Positions 1-9,021 of a stretch of 64,000 nt of DNA are shown here, in pieces (the first letter of the stretch is position 1; every line of letters starts with the position of its first letter). A program made the position numbers and the translations under genes. The stretch is taken from contig NZ_JAIQDG010000011.1 in NCBI RefSeq assembly GCF_020037125.1, positions 62,001 to 126,000 of the forward strand, given 5' to 3'. The notes under the pieces are model-generated. The model did not search any database. It saw only the letters and a list, made by a program, of their open reading frames with translations, and was not told the DNA's origin. The stretch comes from Myxococcus sp. RHSTA-1-4. Its GTDB lineage: Bacteria; Myxococcota; Myxococcia; Myxococcales; Myxococcaceae.

Positions 1-1155
1 ATGAGCTTCCCCGCCGCCCTGGGCTCGCTCTTCCTGGAGCGCGCGCACTCGGTGGTGGTGGCCGGCACGCACGGCAAGACGACGACGTCCTCCCTCATGG
101 CCCACGTGCTGGTGGAGGCCGGGAAGGACCCGTCCTTCCTCGTGGGCGGCGTCACCCAGAACTACGCGGGCAACTACCGCGTGGGCAAGGGCCCGCACTT
201 CGTCGTCGAGGGCGACGAGTACGACACCGCGTACTGGGACAAGGGCTCCAAGTTCCTCCACTACCGGCCGCGCACCGCCATCCTCACCAGCGTGGAGTTC
301 GACCACGCGGACATCTTCCGGGACTTGCCCCACTACGAGTCCACCTTCGAGAAGTTCGTCCGGCTCATTCCGCAGGACGGGCAGCTCGTCGTCTGCGCCG
401 CGTACCCCAACGCCGTGAAGCTGTCGCGCGAGGGCTGCAAGGGCCGCGTGGTGACGTACGTGGCGAAGGAGGGCGCGGACGCGGACTACACGCCGCGCAA
501 CGTGTCCTTCGGCCCCGCCGGCGCGCGCTTCGACGTGGTGGAGCGCGGGCAGGTGCTGGGCACGGTGGAGCTGCCCATGGGTGGCGCGCACAACGTGGAG
601 AACGCGCTGGGCGTCATCGCCGCCGCGCGCGGCCTGGGCCTGTCCTTCGAGGAGCTGCGCAAGGGGCTCGCGACGTTCTCCGGCGTCAAGCGCCGGCAGG
701 AGGTCCGCGGCGAGCCCGGCGGCATCATGGTGGTGGACGACTTCGCGCACCACCCCACCGCGGTGCGGGAGACCATCTCCGCCATCCACCACCGCTACCC
801 GGAGCGGCGGCTGTGGGCCATCTTCGAGCCGCGCTCCAACACCAGCCGCCGCAACATCCACCAGGAGGACTACGCCCACGCCTTCACCGGCGCGGCCCGC
901 GCCAGCCTCAAGGTGCCCGAGCGCCATGACAAGGTGCCCGTGGGTGAGGAACTGAACGTGCGCAAGCTCGTCGAGGACCTCAAGGCCCAGGGCATCGCCG
1001 CGGAGGGCTCCACGGACGTGCAGACGCTGGTGGACCTGGTGGCCCGCGAGTCCCGCTCCGGCGACGTGCTGCTCGTCATGAGCAACGGCTCCTTCGGAGG
1101 CTTCATCGACAAGCTGCTCGTGGCCCTGAAGGCCCGCGTGGGGCAGGGGGCCTGA
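1..1155 (+). CDS. mpl: Mpl-type murein peptide ligase, 5'-truncated by the window edge
   Basis: Mur-ligase-fold enzyme that joins the recycled tripeptide L-Ala-gamma-D-Glu-meso-DAP to UDP-N-acetylmuramate in the cytoplasm (murein recycling). Visible are the ATP-binding P-loop GTHGKTTTSS near residue 22, VEGDEYDTAYWDKGSKF, the central-domain stretch TSVEFDHADIF, and the C-terminal-domain motifs DDFAHHPTA and FEPRSNTSRR. The DEYDTAYWDK and EPRSNTSRR signatures point to Mpl rather than MurC. The 384 codons here lack the N-terminal Rossmann part, so about 70 residues lie to the left and the ATG at base 1 is probably an internal methionine. The stop is 1 bp before the next ATG, suggesting co-transcription with the two following genes. 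Confidence 0.9.
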   Translation: MSFPAALGSLFLERAHSVVVAGTHGKTTTSSLMAHVLVEAGKDPSFLVGGVTQNYAGNYRVGKGPHFVVEGDEYDTAYWDKGSKFLHYRPRTAILTSVEFDHADIFRDLPHYESTFEKFVRLIPQDGQLVVCAAYPNAVKLSREGCKGRVVTYVAKEGADADYTPRNVSFGPAGARFDVVERGQVLGTVELPMGGAHNVENALGVIAAARGLGLSFEELRKGLATFSGVKRRQEVRGEPGGIMVVDDFAHHPTAVRETISAIHHRYPERRLWAIFEPRSNTSRRNIHQEDYAHAFTGAARASLKVPERHDKVPVGEELNVRKLVEDLKAQGIAAEGSTDVQTLVDLVARESRSGDVLLVMSNGSFGGFIDKLLVALKARVGQGA

Positions 1156-1156
1156 G

Positions 1157-1720
1157 ATGCGCGCCCGCCTTCCGTTCGTCTTCGCCGGAGCGCTCACGCT
1201 CGCGGGCTGCATGAAGTCCACGCTGCCGCCGCTCACCGGCCCCGCGCCGGGTGCCACCGGCGGGGAGCAGGCGCTGGAGTCCGCCCCCGCGGCGCCGCTG
1301 GTCTTCCAGGTGAAGCGCTACCCGGGCGGCGAGCCGTATGACCTCGCCGCCGACAGGGGCAGCGTGGTGCTGCTGGACGTGTGGGCCACCTGGTGCGAGC
1401 CGTGCAGGGACGCGCTGCCCTTCTACGAGAATCTCGCCCGCGAGTACGCCGGCCGAGGGCTGAAGGTGTACGCGCTCAGCGTGGACGAGGACCCTCGCGC
1501 CATCGCCCCGTTCCTGCAGGAGACGAAGGTGGGCCTGCCCGTCCTCCTGGACGAGAACGCCCAGGTGGCCGAGCGCACGCTCAAGGTGAAGGGCATGCCC
1601 ACCACCTATTACATCGACCGGCGCGGCGTGGTCCGCCACGTGGAGGAGGGCTTCACCGAGGAGTTCTACCCGCGCTACCAGTCGCACATCGAGGCGCTGC
1701 TCGCCGAGCCCGCGCCGTAG
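1157..1720 (+). CDS. TlpA/ResA-like thioredoxin-fold lipoprotein
   Basis: Exported thiol-disulfide protein of 187 aa. The N-terminus has a basic start, a hydrophobic core and a lipobox LAGC with Cys18, so it should be lipid-anchored. The thioredoxin fold covers about residues 48-183; WATWCEPCR holds the redox pair Cys80/Cys83, and GMPTTYYIDRRG supplies the cis-Pro loop typical of TlpA/ResA. Members of this family reduce periplasmic disulfides, often for cytochrome c maturation, but no cytochrome biogenesis genes adjoin it, so the partner is unknown. The start lies 1 bp after the mpl stop, and a SuhB-like gene follows 16 bp downstream, so the three likely form one transcript. Confidence 0.85.
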   Translation: MRARLPFVFAGALTLAGCMKSTLPPLTGPAPGATGGEQALESAPAAPLVFQVKRYPGGEPYDLAADRGSVVLLDVWATWCEPCRDALPFYENLAREYAGRGLKVYALSVDEDPRAIAPFLQETKVGLPVLLDENAQVAERTLKVKGMPTTYYIDRRGVVRHVEEGFTEEFYPRYQSHIEALLAEPAP

Positions 1721-1736
1721 GAGGGGAGGAGTCGCC

Positions 1737-2555
1737 ATGGCCCAGGACACGCCCGCCGCCCTACGCCGCACCGCGGAGGAGGGGGCCCGCCTCGCCGGGC
1801 GCATCCTCGCGGAGCGCTTCCTGGGCGAGCGCATCATCGAGTTCAAGGGCGGCATCGACCTGGTGACGGACGCGGACCGGGCGTCGGAGGAGGCGCTGCT
1901 GGCCTTCCTCCGCGAGCGCCACCCGGCGCACGCCATCCTCGCCGAGGAGAGCGGCGCCTCGGCCGGCTCCAACAACCTGCGCTGGCTGGTGGACCCGCTG
2001 GATGGCACCACCAACTACTCGCACCGCGTGCCCCACTTCTGCGTCAGCGTGGCGGTGGAGGGCCCCGGCGGCGTGGTGGCCGGCGCCGTCTATGACCCCA
2101 TGCTGGACGAGCTGTTCTCCGCCGCGCGCGGAGAGGGCGCCACCCTCAACGGCCGCCCGCTGCGCGCCAGCGACGTCTCCTCGCTGGACAGGGCGCTGTT
2201 GTGCACGGGCTTCCCCTACGACGTGCGCGAGCGTCCGGAGGGGCCGGTGGGCCTCTTCAACCGCTTCATCCTCCGCGCCCAGGGCATGCGCCGCACCGGC
2301 AGCGCCGCCATGGACCTGGCCTACGTGGCCGCGGGCCGCTTCGACGGCTTCTTCGAGTTCGGCCTCAAGCCGTGGGACATCGCCGCGGGCTCGCTGCTGG
2401 TGGAGGAGGCCGGTGGCGTCATCCGCCACGTCACCGGAGAGCCCTTCAACGTGCTGCGCGGAGACGTGATTGCCGCCGCGCCGGCCCTGGCCCCGGAGCT
2501 GCTGGCCGAGGCGAAGCGCTTCGTCGAGGATTTGGGCTGGACGCCGAGGCCCTGA
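1737..2555 (+). CDS. suhB: Inositol monophosphatase family protein (SuhB-like)
   Basis: Mg2+-dependent, Li+-sensitive phosphatase fold of 272 aa, the usual family length. The metal-binding motifs are complete: the EE pair near residues 70-71, DPLDGTT at 86-92, and WDIAAG near 213 with the following EEAGG. The family hydrolyses myo-inositol-1-phosphate and related sugar phosphates; bacterial SuhB also acts in ribosomal RNA antitermination, and the sequence does not say which role applies. GAGGGGAGGAG just upstream of ATG 1737 is a strong ribosome binding site. It is the last gene of the plus-strand set and runs into the convergent OPX gene only 11 bp away. Confidence 0.88.
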   Translation: MAQDTPAALRRTAEEGARLAGRILAERFLGERIIEFKGGIDLVTDADRASEEALLAFLRERHPAHAILAEESGASAGSNNLRWLVDPLDGTTNYSHRVPHFCVSVAVEGPGGVVAGAVYDPMLDELFSAARGEGATLNGRPLRASDVSSLDRALLCTGFPYDVRERPEGPVGLFNRFILRAQGMRRTGSAAMDLAYVAAGRFDGFFEFGLKPWDIAAGSLLVEEAGGVIRHVTGEPFNVLRGDVIAAAPALAPELLAEAKRFVEDLGWTPRP

Positions 2556-2566
2556 GGCCCGGAAGG

Positions 2567-3205
<639 letters not shown>

Positions 3206-3230
3206 TCACCGGGGCAGGGGCGCTGGAGGC

Positions 3231-4502
3231 TCAGTACATCACCGAGAGGCGAGCATAGCCCTCGTGGCGCGTGTAGTTGAGGCCGCCGCCGCCCAGCGAG
3301 GACGACCGGGAGCCCAACGAGTAGCCGGCCGCGCCGGAGAGCCACGGACGGAACTGGTACTCGGGGCCCACATCGAGCTGGATGAGGGTGTCGCTGCGGC
3401 CGCCGTTGAAGCCGAGGAAGTCCACCGACGCACCCAGGTGCATCGTCAGCTTGCCGCCGAAGAGGGCCCGCGCCTCTCCGTAGCCGCGGTTGTCGGTGAA
3501 CAGGCCGTAGGCCGCCACCGGCTCCAGCGTGCGCAGGTAGCCGGCCTTGAAGCTCAGGGTGGGGCTGTAGAGGTACGTGCCCTCGAGCTGCGCGATGACG
3601 GTGCCGCCGCCGGTGCCGGAGAAGTCCTGCCCCCAGCCCGCCTTGGCCAGCACCGCAATCTTGGGCGACACGAGGCCCGCCACGCCCGCCATCGCGCGCA
3701 CCAGCGTGGCGTCCGGGCTGGTGCTGTCGTTGAAGTAGCTGCGCAGGTCCACGCCCGAGTCCAGCACCACGGCCGTCTTGGGCAGGAAGCGCCAGCGGCC
3801 CTCCAGCCCGAAGTGCAGGTTGCCGTAGTCGAACTGCTCCGCCGTGACGGGGTTGCAGACGCCTTCCGTGCAGTCCACCGGGCTGGTGGCGCCCAGGGGC
3901 TCGAAGAACTCCACCGCGTAGGCGGCGTTCGGCGCCAGCTCCACCGCGCCGCCACCCGGCCTCCACGGCACCTTCACCCGGGCCTCGTTGAAGAGGCTGA
4001 GCACGCCCGCGCCGATGGCGGCGGTGCGCGTGCGGTCCGAGCGCACGAACTGGTCCGACACCTCCAGCGACAGCGGCGTGTCCGGGTTGAGGCGCGCCAG
4101 CAGGTCCGCCGCGCCCTGGAGGCGCGAGGCCGAACCCGAGTTGGGCGTCAGCAGCCCCGTGTACAGCACGTAGTCCAGGTTGCCGTTGAGGTTGAAGGCC
4201 AGCGTGGGCGAGGGAATGTCCAGCTTGAACCCGGGCCGGAAGTGCACCGCGAGCTCGCCGGACAGGTCCGGTGAGACGCCACCCGTGGACGGATCAACTC
4301 CCGGGCTCGCGAAGTAGCCGACGCCGCTGTCCAGCCGCGTCTCCAGGTCGAAGTACGGGTGCAGCCGCCCGCTGCCCACCTTGAAGCCATTACCGCCCGT
4401 GGGTGGCGCCGCCACCGACGACTCCTGGGCCGTGGCGGTGCCGCCGAGCGCAAGCAGCGCCAGCACACCCCACCCCCCCCAGAATTTGGCTGGCTGCTTC
4501 AT
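3231..4502 (-). CDS. wzpB: Outer-membrane beta-barrel partner of the OPX protein (Wzp-like)
   Basis: 423 aa with a Sec signal peptide (hydrophobic stretch ending near TATAQE) followed by alternating amphipathic strands and short loops throughout, for example FKVGSGRLHPYFDLETRLDS, TLAFNLNGNLDYVLY and FKAGYLRTLEPVA. It ends in an aromatic residue (RLSVMY), the usual signal for BAM insertion. Two cysteines in one loop (VDCTEGVCNPV) could form a disulfide. It lies directly upstream of the short OPX gene in the same orientation, the arrangement expected for a bipartite export channel in which the barrel supplies the outer-membrane pore. The ATG at 4502 has only a weak ribosome binding site, and a hairpin sits just upstream in the leader. 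Confidence 0.8.
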   Translation of the reverse strand: MKQPAKFWGGWGVLALLALGGTATAQESSVAAPPTGGNGFKVGSGRLHPYFDLETRLDSGVGYFASPGVDPSTGGVSPDLSGELAVHFRPGFKLDIPSPTLAFNLNGNLDYVLYTGLLTPNSGSASRLQGAADLLARLNPDTPLSLEVSDQFVRSDRTRTAAIGAGVLSLFNEARVKVPWRPGGGAVELAPNAAYAVEFFEPLGATSPVDCTEGVCNPVTAEQFDYGNLHFGLEGRWRFLPKTAVVLDSGVDLRSYFNDSTSPDATLVRAMAGVAGLVSPKIAVLAKAGWGQDFSGTGGGTVIAQLEGTYLYSPTLSFKAGYLRTLEPVAAYGLFTDNRGYGEARALFGGKLTMHLGASVDFLGFNGGRSDTLIQLDVGPEYQFRPWLSGAAGYSLGSRSSSLGGGGLNYTRHEGYARLSVMY

Positions 4503-4521
4503 GGCTCAGAGAGACTTCCCG

Positions 4522-4546
4522 GGTGGGAGCGGTACCTTCTCCCACC
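4522..4546 (-). promoter_or_regulatory. Hairpin in the wzpB leader
   Basis: Perfect 7-bp inverted repeat, GGTGGGA at 4522-4528 and TCCCACC at 4540-4546, with an 11-nt loop. It begins about 20 nt upstream of the wzpB ATG on the minus strand. There is no U-run, so it is not a terminator; it could affect mRNA stability or ribosome access, or bind a regulator as DNA. Confidence 0.3.
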
Positions 4547-4654
4547 TTTCGCGCGTTCGGCCCGTGGCGTCATAACATGCGCCTTCCCCTGGCCGAAATG
4601 AATGTTGGACACACGATGGAGACTCGCTCGGTGGGCCACAGGGCACACGGGGCG

Positions 4655-5233
4655 CTAGCGGATGGGGCTGGCCGGGGGCGGACGGACGACGACGTCGTCC
4701 GGCGAGGGGGGACGGGTAGGGTCCCCACCCGGCAGGTTCTCCGGCTCCTCCACCTCCACGAAGAGGTTCTCGTCGGTGCGGAAGGCGAGCTGGCCGATGC
4801 ACTCCTCGGCCTCCGCGCGGAGCTGGGTCACCTTCTGCTGGGCGATCATCACCTTGGTGTACTCATGCTCGCTGGTGGAAGTCTCCTTGCGAGCCACGGC
4901 CTCCTGGAGCGACACCTCCGCGTTCTCGGAGATGCGCAGCAGGCCCTTGACCTGGGTGAGCTTCTCGTTGGCGCAGTTGAGCTTCACCACGTCCTTGGTG
5001 CGGCGCGCCTCCTCCACCTTGCCCAGCACGTTGCGCAGCACGTCGCGCATGACATTCACGGCCTGCGCGCTGCGCTCCAGCTTCTGCGCGTCCGGCACGT
5101 CACTGGCCTTCTCCAGCGCCGCGGCCGCGGCGGAGGGCTGTGACGGAGGGTTCGCGGGCTGTGCAGGCGCCTGGACCTGCGCCAGCGCCACCCCGGCGGC
5201 GAGTACCACGACGAGCGTTCCCACGGTGCGCAT
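4655..5233 (-). CDS. Small exported protein of unknown function
   Basis: 192 aa from the ATG at 5233, chosen because it opens a clean signal peptide (MRTVGTLVVVLAAGVALAQV) and is preceded by GGGAGAG; an in-frame upstream extension to 5356 has no signal and would overlap the preceding gene. The mature part is predicted mostly helical, with the coiled-coil-like stretch SAQAVNVMRDVLRNVLGKVE near residues 55-75 and a Pro-rich tail (PTRPPSPDDVVVRPPP). Two cysteines are present, one in each half. I recognise no family. It is the last gene of the long minus-strand series below mglBA, 88 bp after the cyclic-nucleotide-binding gene. Confidence 0.7.
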   Translation of the reverse strand: MRTVGTLVVVLAAGVALAQVQAPAQPANPPSQPSAAAAALEKASDVPDAQKLERSAQAVNVMRDVLRNVLGKVEEARRTKDVVKLNCANEKLTQVKGLLRISENAEVSLQEAVARKETSTSEHEYTKVMIAQQKVTQLRAEAEECIGQLAFRTDENLFVEVEEPENLPGGDPTRPPSPDDVVVRPPPASPIR

Positions 5234-5321
5234 GCGCCTCACGGCTCTCCCGGCCCTTCCATGATGACGTGAAGCGTAGATTCCGGGGGGTGGGGTGTCA
5301 AACCCGCCACACGCGGGGTTT

Positions 5322-5768
5322 TCAGGCCTTGCCCGCGAGGCGGGCATTGGCCTCACGCAAGCGAGCAGACAGGCTTCGGGCGATGTTGACGACGACGAAG
5401 GTGAAGCCCTCTCCGTGGGACTGGCGGAAGGCGCGGAGGTCCTGCGCGGTGAGCTGGAGGAGGTGGGCCTCCGTCTTCGCGCGCACGGTGGCGGAGCGGT
5501 AGTCCTTGTCGATGAGGCCCATCTCCCCGAAGAACTCGGGGGCGGACAGGACGGAGAGGGGGCTCACCCCGCCACCGGGCAGGCGGCGGACCACCTCCAC
5601 CTGGCCGTCGACGATGACGAAGAGGCTGTCGCCCAGGTCGCCCTCCTCGAAGACGACCTCGCCGGCCCCGAAGCTGCGCACCCGTGCCAGCTCCGCCAGG
5701 TGCGTGAGCTCCGCGGGGGAGAGCATCTCGAAGAGCGGCGATGTGGCGATGACGGACAGCTTCTCCAT
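5322..5768 (-). CDS. Stand-alone cyclic nucleotide-binding domain protein
   Basis: 148 aa made almost entirely of one CRP/PKA-type cNMP-binding beta-roll (about 5-125): SPLFEMLSPAELTHLAEL, the turn FEEGDLGDSLFVIVDGQVEV, and the phosphate cassette FGEMGLIDKDYRSATVRA, which keeps the Glu and the Arg that contact ribose and phosphate. No helix-turn-helix follows, so it is not a CRP-type transcription factor; it ends in a short helix (ARSLSARLREANARLAG). It is probably a cytoplasmic sensor or adaptor subunit. It lies 9 bp after the FHA/TonB-like gene and so is probably co-transcribed with the envelope cluster. A second protein of the same architecture is at 50920-51378. Confidence 0.85.
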   Translation of the reverse strand: MEKLSVIATSPLFEMLSPAELTHLAELARVRSFGAGEVVFEEGDLGDSLFVIVDGQVEVVRRLPGGGVSPLSVLSAPEFFGEMGLIDKDYRSATVRAKTEAHLLQLTAQDLRAFRQSHGEGFTFVVVNIARSLSARLREANARLAGKA

Positions 5769-5777
5769 ACCCGGAGC

Positions 5778-7121
5778 CTACCCCGCCGGAGAGAAGACGA
5801 AGGGGTAGGAAACGGCGGTTTCGGAATCGGGCTTGAAGGGGAAGGTCCAGTTGCGAATCGTGGTGCGGATGCAGCTTCCCACCGCCTCGCTGCCCAGGGT
5901 GTTCTCCTCGACGTCGACGTCGCCGGCGCGGCCGTTGGGCTTGATGACGAAGCGGACCACCACCTTGCCCTTGAGGTTGGGGTTGCGCTTCAGCTCGCGC
6001 TCGTAGCAGGCCTGGATGGACTTCAGGCGAGAGCGGACGTAGCGGGCCAGCGCGGCACGGTCCACGTCCGAGCTCTCCACCTCGGGAGCCGCGTCCTGCA
6101 CCCGGCCCTGCACCTGGGCCTCCTTCTTGGCGCCCAGGTCCACCTTGCCGCCGCCCTGGGTGCCCACCTCGCCGATGCCCGTCACCTTGCCGGTGCCGCC
6201 GCCACGCGGGCCGGTGCCGCCGCCCACGGAGGCCTCGGTGGCCACGCCCACGCCGCCCGCGCCCGCCAGCGCCGAGGCGATGTCGCCGCCGCCGCTGGCG
6301 CCGCCGAGCACGTCCGCGAAGGCACCCTCGCCGCCGCCGCTGTTGGAGCCGAGAATCTTGAGCAGGCCGGTGCCGGAGACCTTCTTGGCAATCGCGGCGC
6401 GGCGCTCGGTGGCGTCGCCGGCGGGCTTGTCCGCCGCGGGCTTGTCGGACGCCTTCGGCTCGTCACCCTTCTTGTCGTCCTTGGGGGCCTCGCCCGCGCC
6501 GGTGTCGGCGGGACGGGGCGCCTCCACGGGACGCTGGGGGATGATGGCGCGCACGAAGCGGTCATCCAGCTGGTCCAGGGCCAGCTCGGGCTCCTTGGGG
6601 GCCTCGGAGAAGATGATGAGCGTGGCGCCGGAGAAGTGGAGGAGGAGCGAGGCCGCGAGGATGCCGAAGAAGACGCGGTCCATCGTCTTCCACATGCTGA
6701 CCTTGACGTCGGCGGGCAGCACCGGCTTCGCGTCCTCGGGAGGGGGCGCGACGAACTGGAAGAAGACGGTGGCGTCGCCCAGCTCCACCTTGCCGCGGGC
6801 GCTCTCCTGCAGGGGCAGGACGTAGAGGTCGCCCCGGCGGGTGGCCATGCCCTGCGAGCGCAGGGAGTCGAAGTCGACGTCCGAGGAGCCGAGGTTGACG
6901 CGGCCCTGCATGGCCGCGTCGATGACGAGCTGGAACTGCTGGCCCTGGTTCTCCAGCAGCGAGAAGCGGGCCGGCCGGCCGTCGGTCCTCGGGAGGACGA
7001 TGGTGTTCCGGGCGTCGTGACCGATGGTCACGTTGTCGCGCCGGACGTGGTGCTCCTCGACGATGCGGCCGTTCTGGATGACGCCGACGCGGAGCAGCTT
7101 GGTCTGCGGAGTGGCTGCCAT
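5778..7121 (-). CDS. FHA-like / TM / AgmX-PglI C-terminal (TonB-like) protein, GltG-like
   Basis: 447 aa inner-membrane protein. The N-terminal 125 residues look like an FHA or FHA-like beta-sandwich (RVGVIQNGRI, VTIGHDARNTIVLP, a second half ending VELGDATVFFQFV). One TM helix covers about 150-171 (FFGILAASLLLHFSGATLII). A long Pro/Lys/Gly-rich periplasmic linker follows, then a C-terminal domain at about 355-447 with IQACYERELKRNPNLKGKVV, GSEAVGSCI and YPFVF, the AgmX/PglI-type TonB-C-like fold with two conserved cysteines. This is the layout of GltG/PglI in the M. xanthus gliding machinery. It sits 4 bp downstream of a 93-aa secreted protein and 9 bp before a cNMP-binding gene. The family call is firm; orthology to a named Glt protein is inferred. 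Confidence 0.82.
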   Translation of the reverse strand: MAATPQTKLLRVGVIQNGRIVEEHHVRRDNVTIGHDARNTIVLPRTDGRPARFSLLENQGQQFQLVIDAAMQGRVNLGSSDVDFDSLRSQGMATRRGDLYVLPLQESARGKVELGDATVFFQFVAPPPEDAKPVLPADVKVSMWKTMDRVFFGILAASLLLHFSGATLIIFSEAPKEPELALDQLDDRFVRAIIPQRPVEAPRPADTGAGEAPKDDKKGDEPKASDKPAADKPAGDATERRAAIAKKVSGTGLLKILGSNSGGGEGAFADVLGGASGGGDIASALAGAGGVGVATEASVGGGTGPRGGGTGKVTGIGEVGTQGGGKVDLGAKKEAQVQGRVQDAAPEVESSDVDRAALARYVRSRLKSIQACYERELKRNPNLKGKVVVRFVIKPNGRAGDVDVEENTLGSEAVGSCIRTTIRNWTFPFKPDSETAVSYPFVFSPAG

Positions 7122-7125
7122 GGCT

Positions 7126-7407
7126 CTAGAAGGGGTCCTGCTCCACGCTCTTCACGACCTTGGGCACGAAGCTCTCCGTGCGGTTGAGGTCGTCGAAGCT
7201 CAGGTTGGAGCGTGGAAGGATGTAGAAGGCCTGGGGCTTCTGGATGCGCCCCTCGACGGTGATGGCGTCCAGGCGGATGACCTTGCGCGGCTTCTTGCCG
7301 GTGGACGCACTCCCGCCGGACGACGTGGCGGTGCCCGAGGACGCGGAGTCCTGCGCGAGCACGGGCGCGGCGGCGAGCAGCATGAAGAGGGCGAGGGCGG
7401 TGCGCAT
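7126..7407 (-). CDS. Small secreted protein of the Glt-like cluster
   Basis: 93 aa with a Sec signal peptide (MRTALALFMLLAAAPVLAQ), a Ser/Gly/Thr-rich spacer, then a compact C-terminal half containing VIRLDAITVEGRIQKPQAFY and LPRSNLSFDDL. I recall similar short segments beside AgmX/PglI-type genes in myxobacteria, but cannot assign a function. Its place between the TPR lipoprotein (6 bp upstream) and the TonB-like protein (4 bp downstream) suggests it bridges the outer- and inner-membrane parts of the complex. Two proteins in the set (this one and the TonB-like one) could form a TonB-box-like pair, which is speculation. Confidence 0.72.
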   Translation of the reverse strand: MRTALALFMLLAAAPVLAQDSASSGTATSSGGSASTGKKPRKVIRLDAITVEGRIQKPQAFYILPRSNLSFDDLNRTESFVPKVVKSVEQDPF

Positions 7408-7413
7408 GGGGTC

Positions 7414-9021
7414 CTACTGGGAGTCGGTGGCGAGCTTACCCGAGCCGGCCGGCGCGGGGGCAGGGGAGGGTGAAGGCGATGGTTCCCTACCCGGCTGGGA
7501 CACCGCCCCCGGGGCCGGAGTTCCCGCCGTGGCCGGCTCCCCGGCCGCCTGGGCGGCGTCCGGCGTCTTCTTCCTACCGGTGGCCCGGGCCTTCTTCTTG
7601 CTGGCGGACGGAGTCTTCTTCAGGCCCTTGTCGGCGGGCGGGGCCTCGGCGTCGGCGGGCTTCTGGGCGGCGGCCTGGGCCTCAGCGGCCTGTTTCTCGG
7701 CGGCGGCCTTCTCGGCGGCGGCCTTCTCGGCGGCCTGCTTTTCGGCCTCGGCCTTCTCCTCCGCCGCCTTGCGGAGCTGGTCCTTGCGCTCGCGCTCGCG
7801 GCGGCGCTCCTCGCGCTCGATGTTCTTCCGGGCGTCCTTCACGTACTGGGCGATGCGCTCGTCCTTGCCGCCCTTCTCCTGGAACTGCTCGAAGTAGGAG
7901 ATGGACGTCTTGTACCGCTCGAGCGTGTCCATCTCGGGCGGCTCCACGTCCAGGTAGAGGATGGCGAGGTTGAAGTACGGGTCCGTCGAGCCGGGCAGCA
8001 GCTTCAGGACCTGCTCGTACTCGGCCCGCGAGCGGGCGAAGTCCCCCTGGCCCCGGTAGGCGTTGCCCAGGTTGAGGCGGGCGGAGGCGAAGTCCGGCGC
8101 GGCCCGCACTGCGGCCTCCAGCTCGGTGACGGCGGCGGGGTAGTCCTGCGCCTCGTTGAGCATGGCGCCGAAGTTGTTGCGCGCCTCCGCGAAGTCCGGG
8201 CGGAGCCGCGAGGCCTCCTTGAACGCCTCCAGCGCCTGCGGGCGCGCCTTGAGCGCCAGGTACACCAGGCCCAGCGCGTTGTGCGTGGCCGCGTCCCCGG
8301 CGTCGATGGCGCGGGCGTTCTCCAGCACCATGCGCGCCAGCTCGTACTTGCCCTCGCGGTAGTAGACCTGCGCCAGCACCTGCATGGCGCGCACGTGGCG
8401 CTCGTCGCCCTTGAGCGCGCGCTTCGCCTCGGTGGCGGCGGACTCGAGCTTCTTCTGCTGGAGCAGGGTGATGGCCAGCGCGGTGCGCAGCGGCACCGAG
8501 TCCTGGCGGGACTCGAGCAGGCCGCGCAGCTCCGCCTCCAGCTTCACCGCGCGGCCGGTGCGGCCGTACAGGCGCGCGAGGCAATCCCACGCGGCCTCCT
8601 GCTCGGGCGCCACCGCCAGCGCCTGGCGGTAGGAGCGCTCGGCCTCCTCCGTCTTGCCCAGCCGCTCCTGGACGATGCCCAGGTTCGTCCAGGCGTAGTC
8701 GAGCTTCGGCTCCTCGCGCGTCAGCGTGCTCAGCGCCGCCTCGGCCGCGGTCAGCTCGCCCTTCCGGGCAATCTCCACCGCGCGCGCGAAGTCCCGCGCC
8801 GCGCCTCGCGGAGCCTCGGGGCTTGCCTGCGTCGCCGTGGCCGCCGGCTTCTCCGCCGTGGCCGCGACGCCCGCGTCCGGAGCCTGGGGGGCGCCGTCCG
8901 CGGAGGGGATTGCCGGGTCCGGGCGCTGCTCCGGGCCGGAGGCACAGGCGGACAGCAGGAGGCCGGACGCGAGCGCCACGGCCGTGAGCGCCCGGGCGCC
9001 GGGGATACGCGGGGGACTCAC
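7414..9021 (-). CDS. TPR lipoprotein of the Glt-like cluster (GltE/AglT-like)
   Basis: 535 aa lipoprotein. The start is GTG 9021, overlapping the upstream stop by 4 bp (GTGA) with GGAGG just before it. The lipobox is LSAC with Cys26. About nine TPR units run from roughly residue 75 to 335, for example AWTNLGIVQERLGKTEEAER and ATHNALGLVYLALKARPQAL. They are followed by a highly charged Arg/Glu/Lys then Ala/Lys/Glu coiled coil at about 385-460, and a Lys/Pro/Ala-rich tail. TPR-bearing outer-membrane lipoproteins such as AglT/GltE scaffold the gliding complex. Neighbours and order match that cluster, but substrate and partners are inferred. Confidence 0.8.
   Translation of the reverse strand: MSPPRIPGARALTAVALASGLLLSACASGPEQRPDPAIPSADGAPQAPDAGVAATAEKPAATATQASPEAPRGAARDFARAVEIARKGELTAAEAALSTLTREEPKLDYAWTNLGIVQERLGKTEEAERSYRQALAVAPEQEAAWDCLARLYGRTGRAVKLEAELRGLLESRQDSVPLRTALAITLLQQKKLESAATEAKRALKGDERHVRAMQVLAQVYYREGKYELARMVLENARAIDAGDAATHNALGLVYLALKARPQALEAFKEASRLRPDFAEARNNFGAMLNEAQDYPAAVTELEAAVRAAPDFASARLNLGNAYRGQGDFARSRAEYEQVLKLLPGSTDPYFNLAILYLDVEPPEMDTLERYKTSISYFEQFQEKGGKDERIAQYVKDARKNIEREERRRERERKDQLRKAAEEKAEAEKQAAEKAAAEKAAAEKQAAEAQAAAQKPADAEAPPADKGLKKTPSASKKKARATGRKKTPDAAQAAGEPATAGTPAPGAVSQPGREPSPSPSPAPAPAGSGKLATDSQ

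Noticed and set aside
1..3. ATG at base 1 as the real start of mpl
   Set aside because: The N-terminal Rossmann domain of the family is missing, so the true start lies outside the window.
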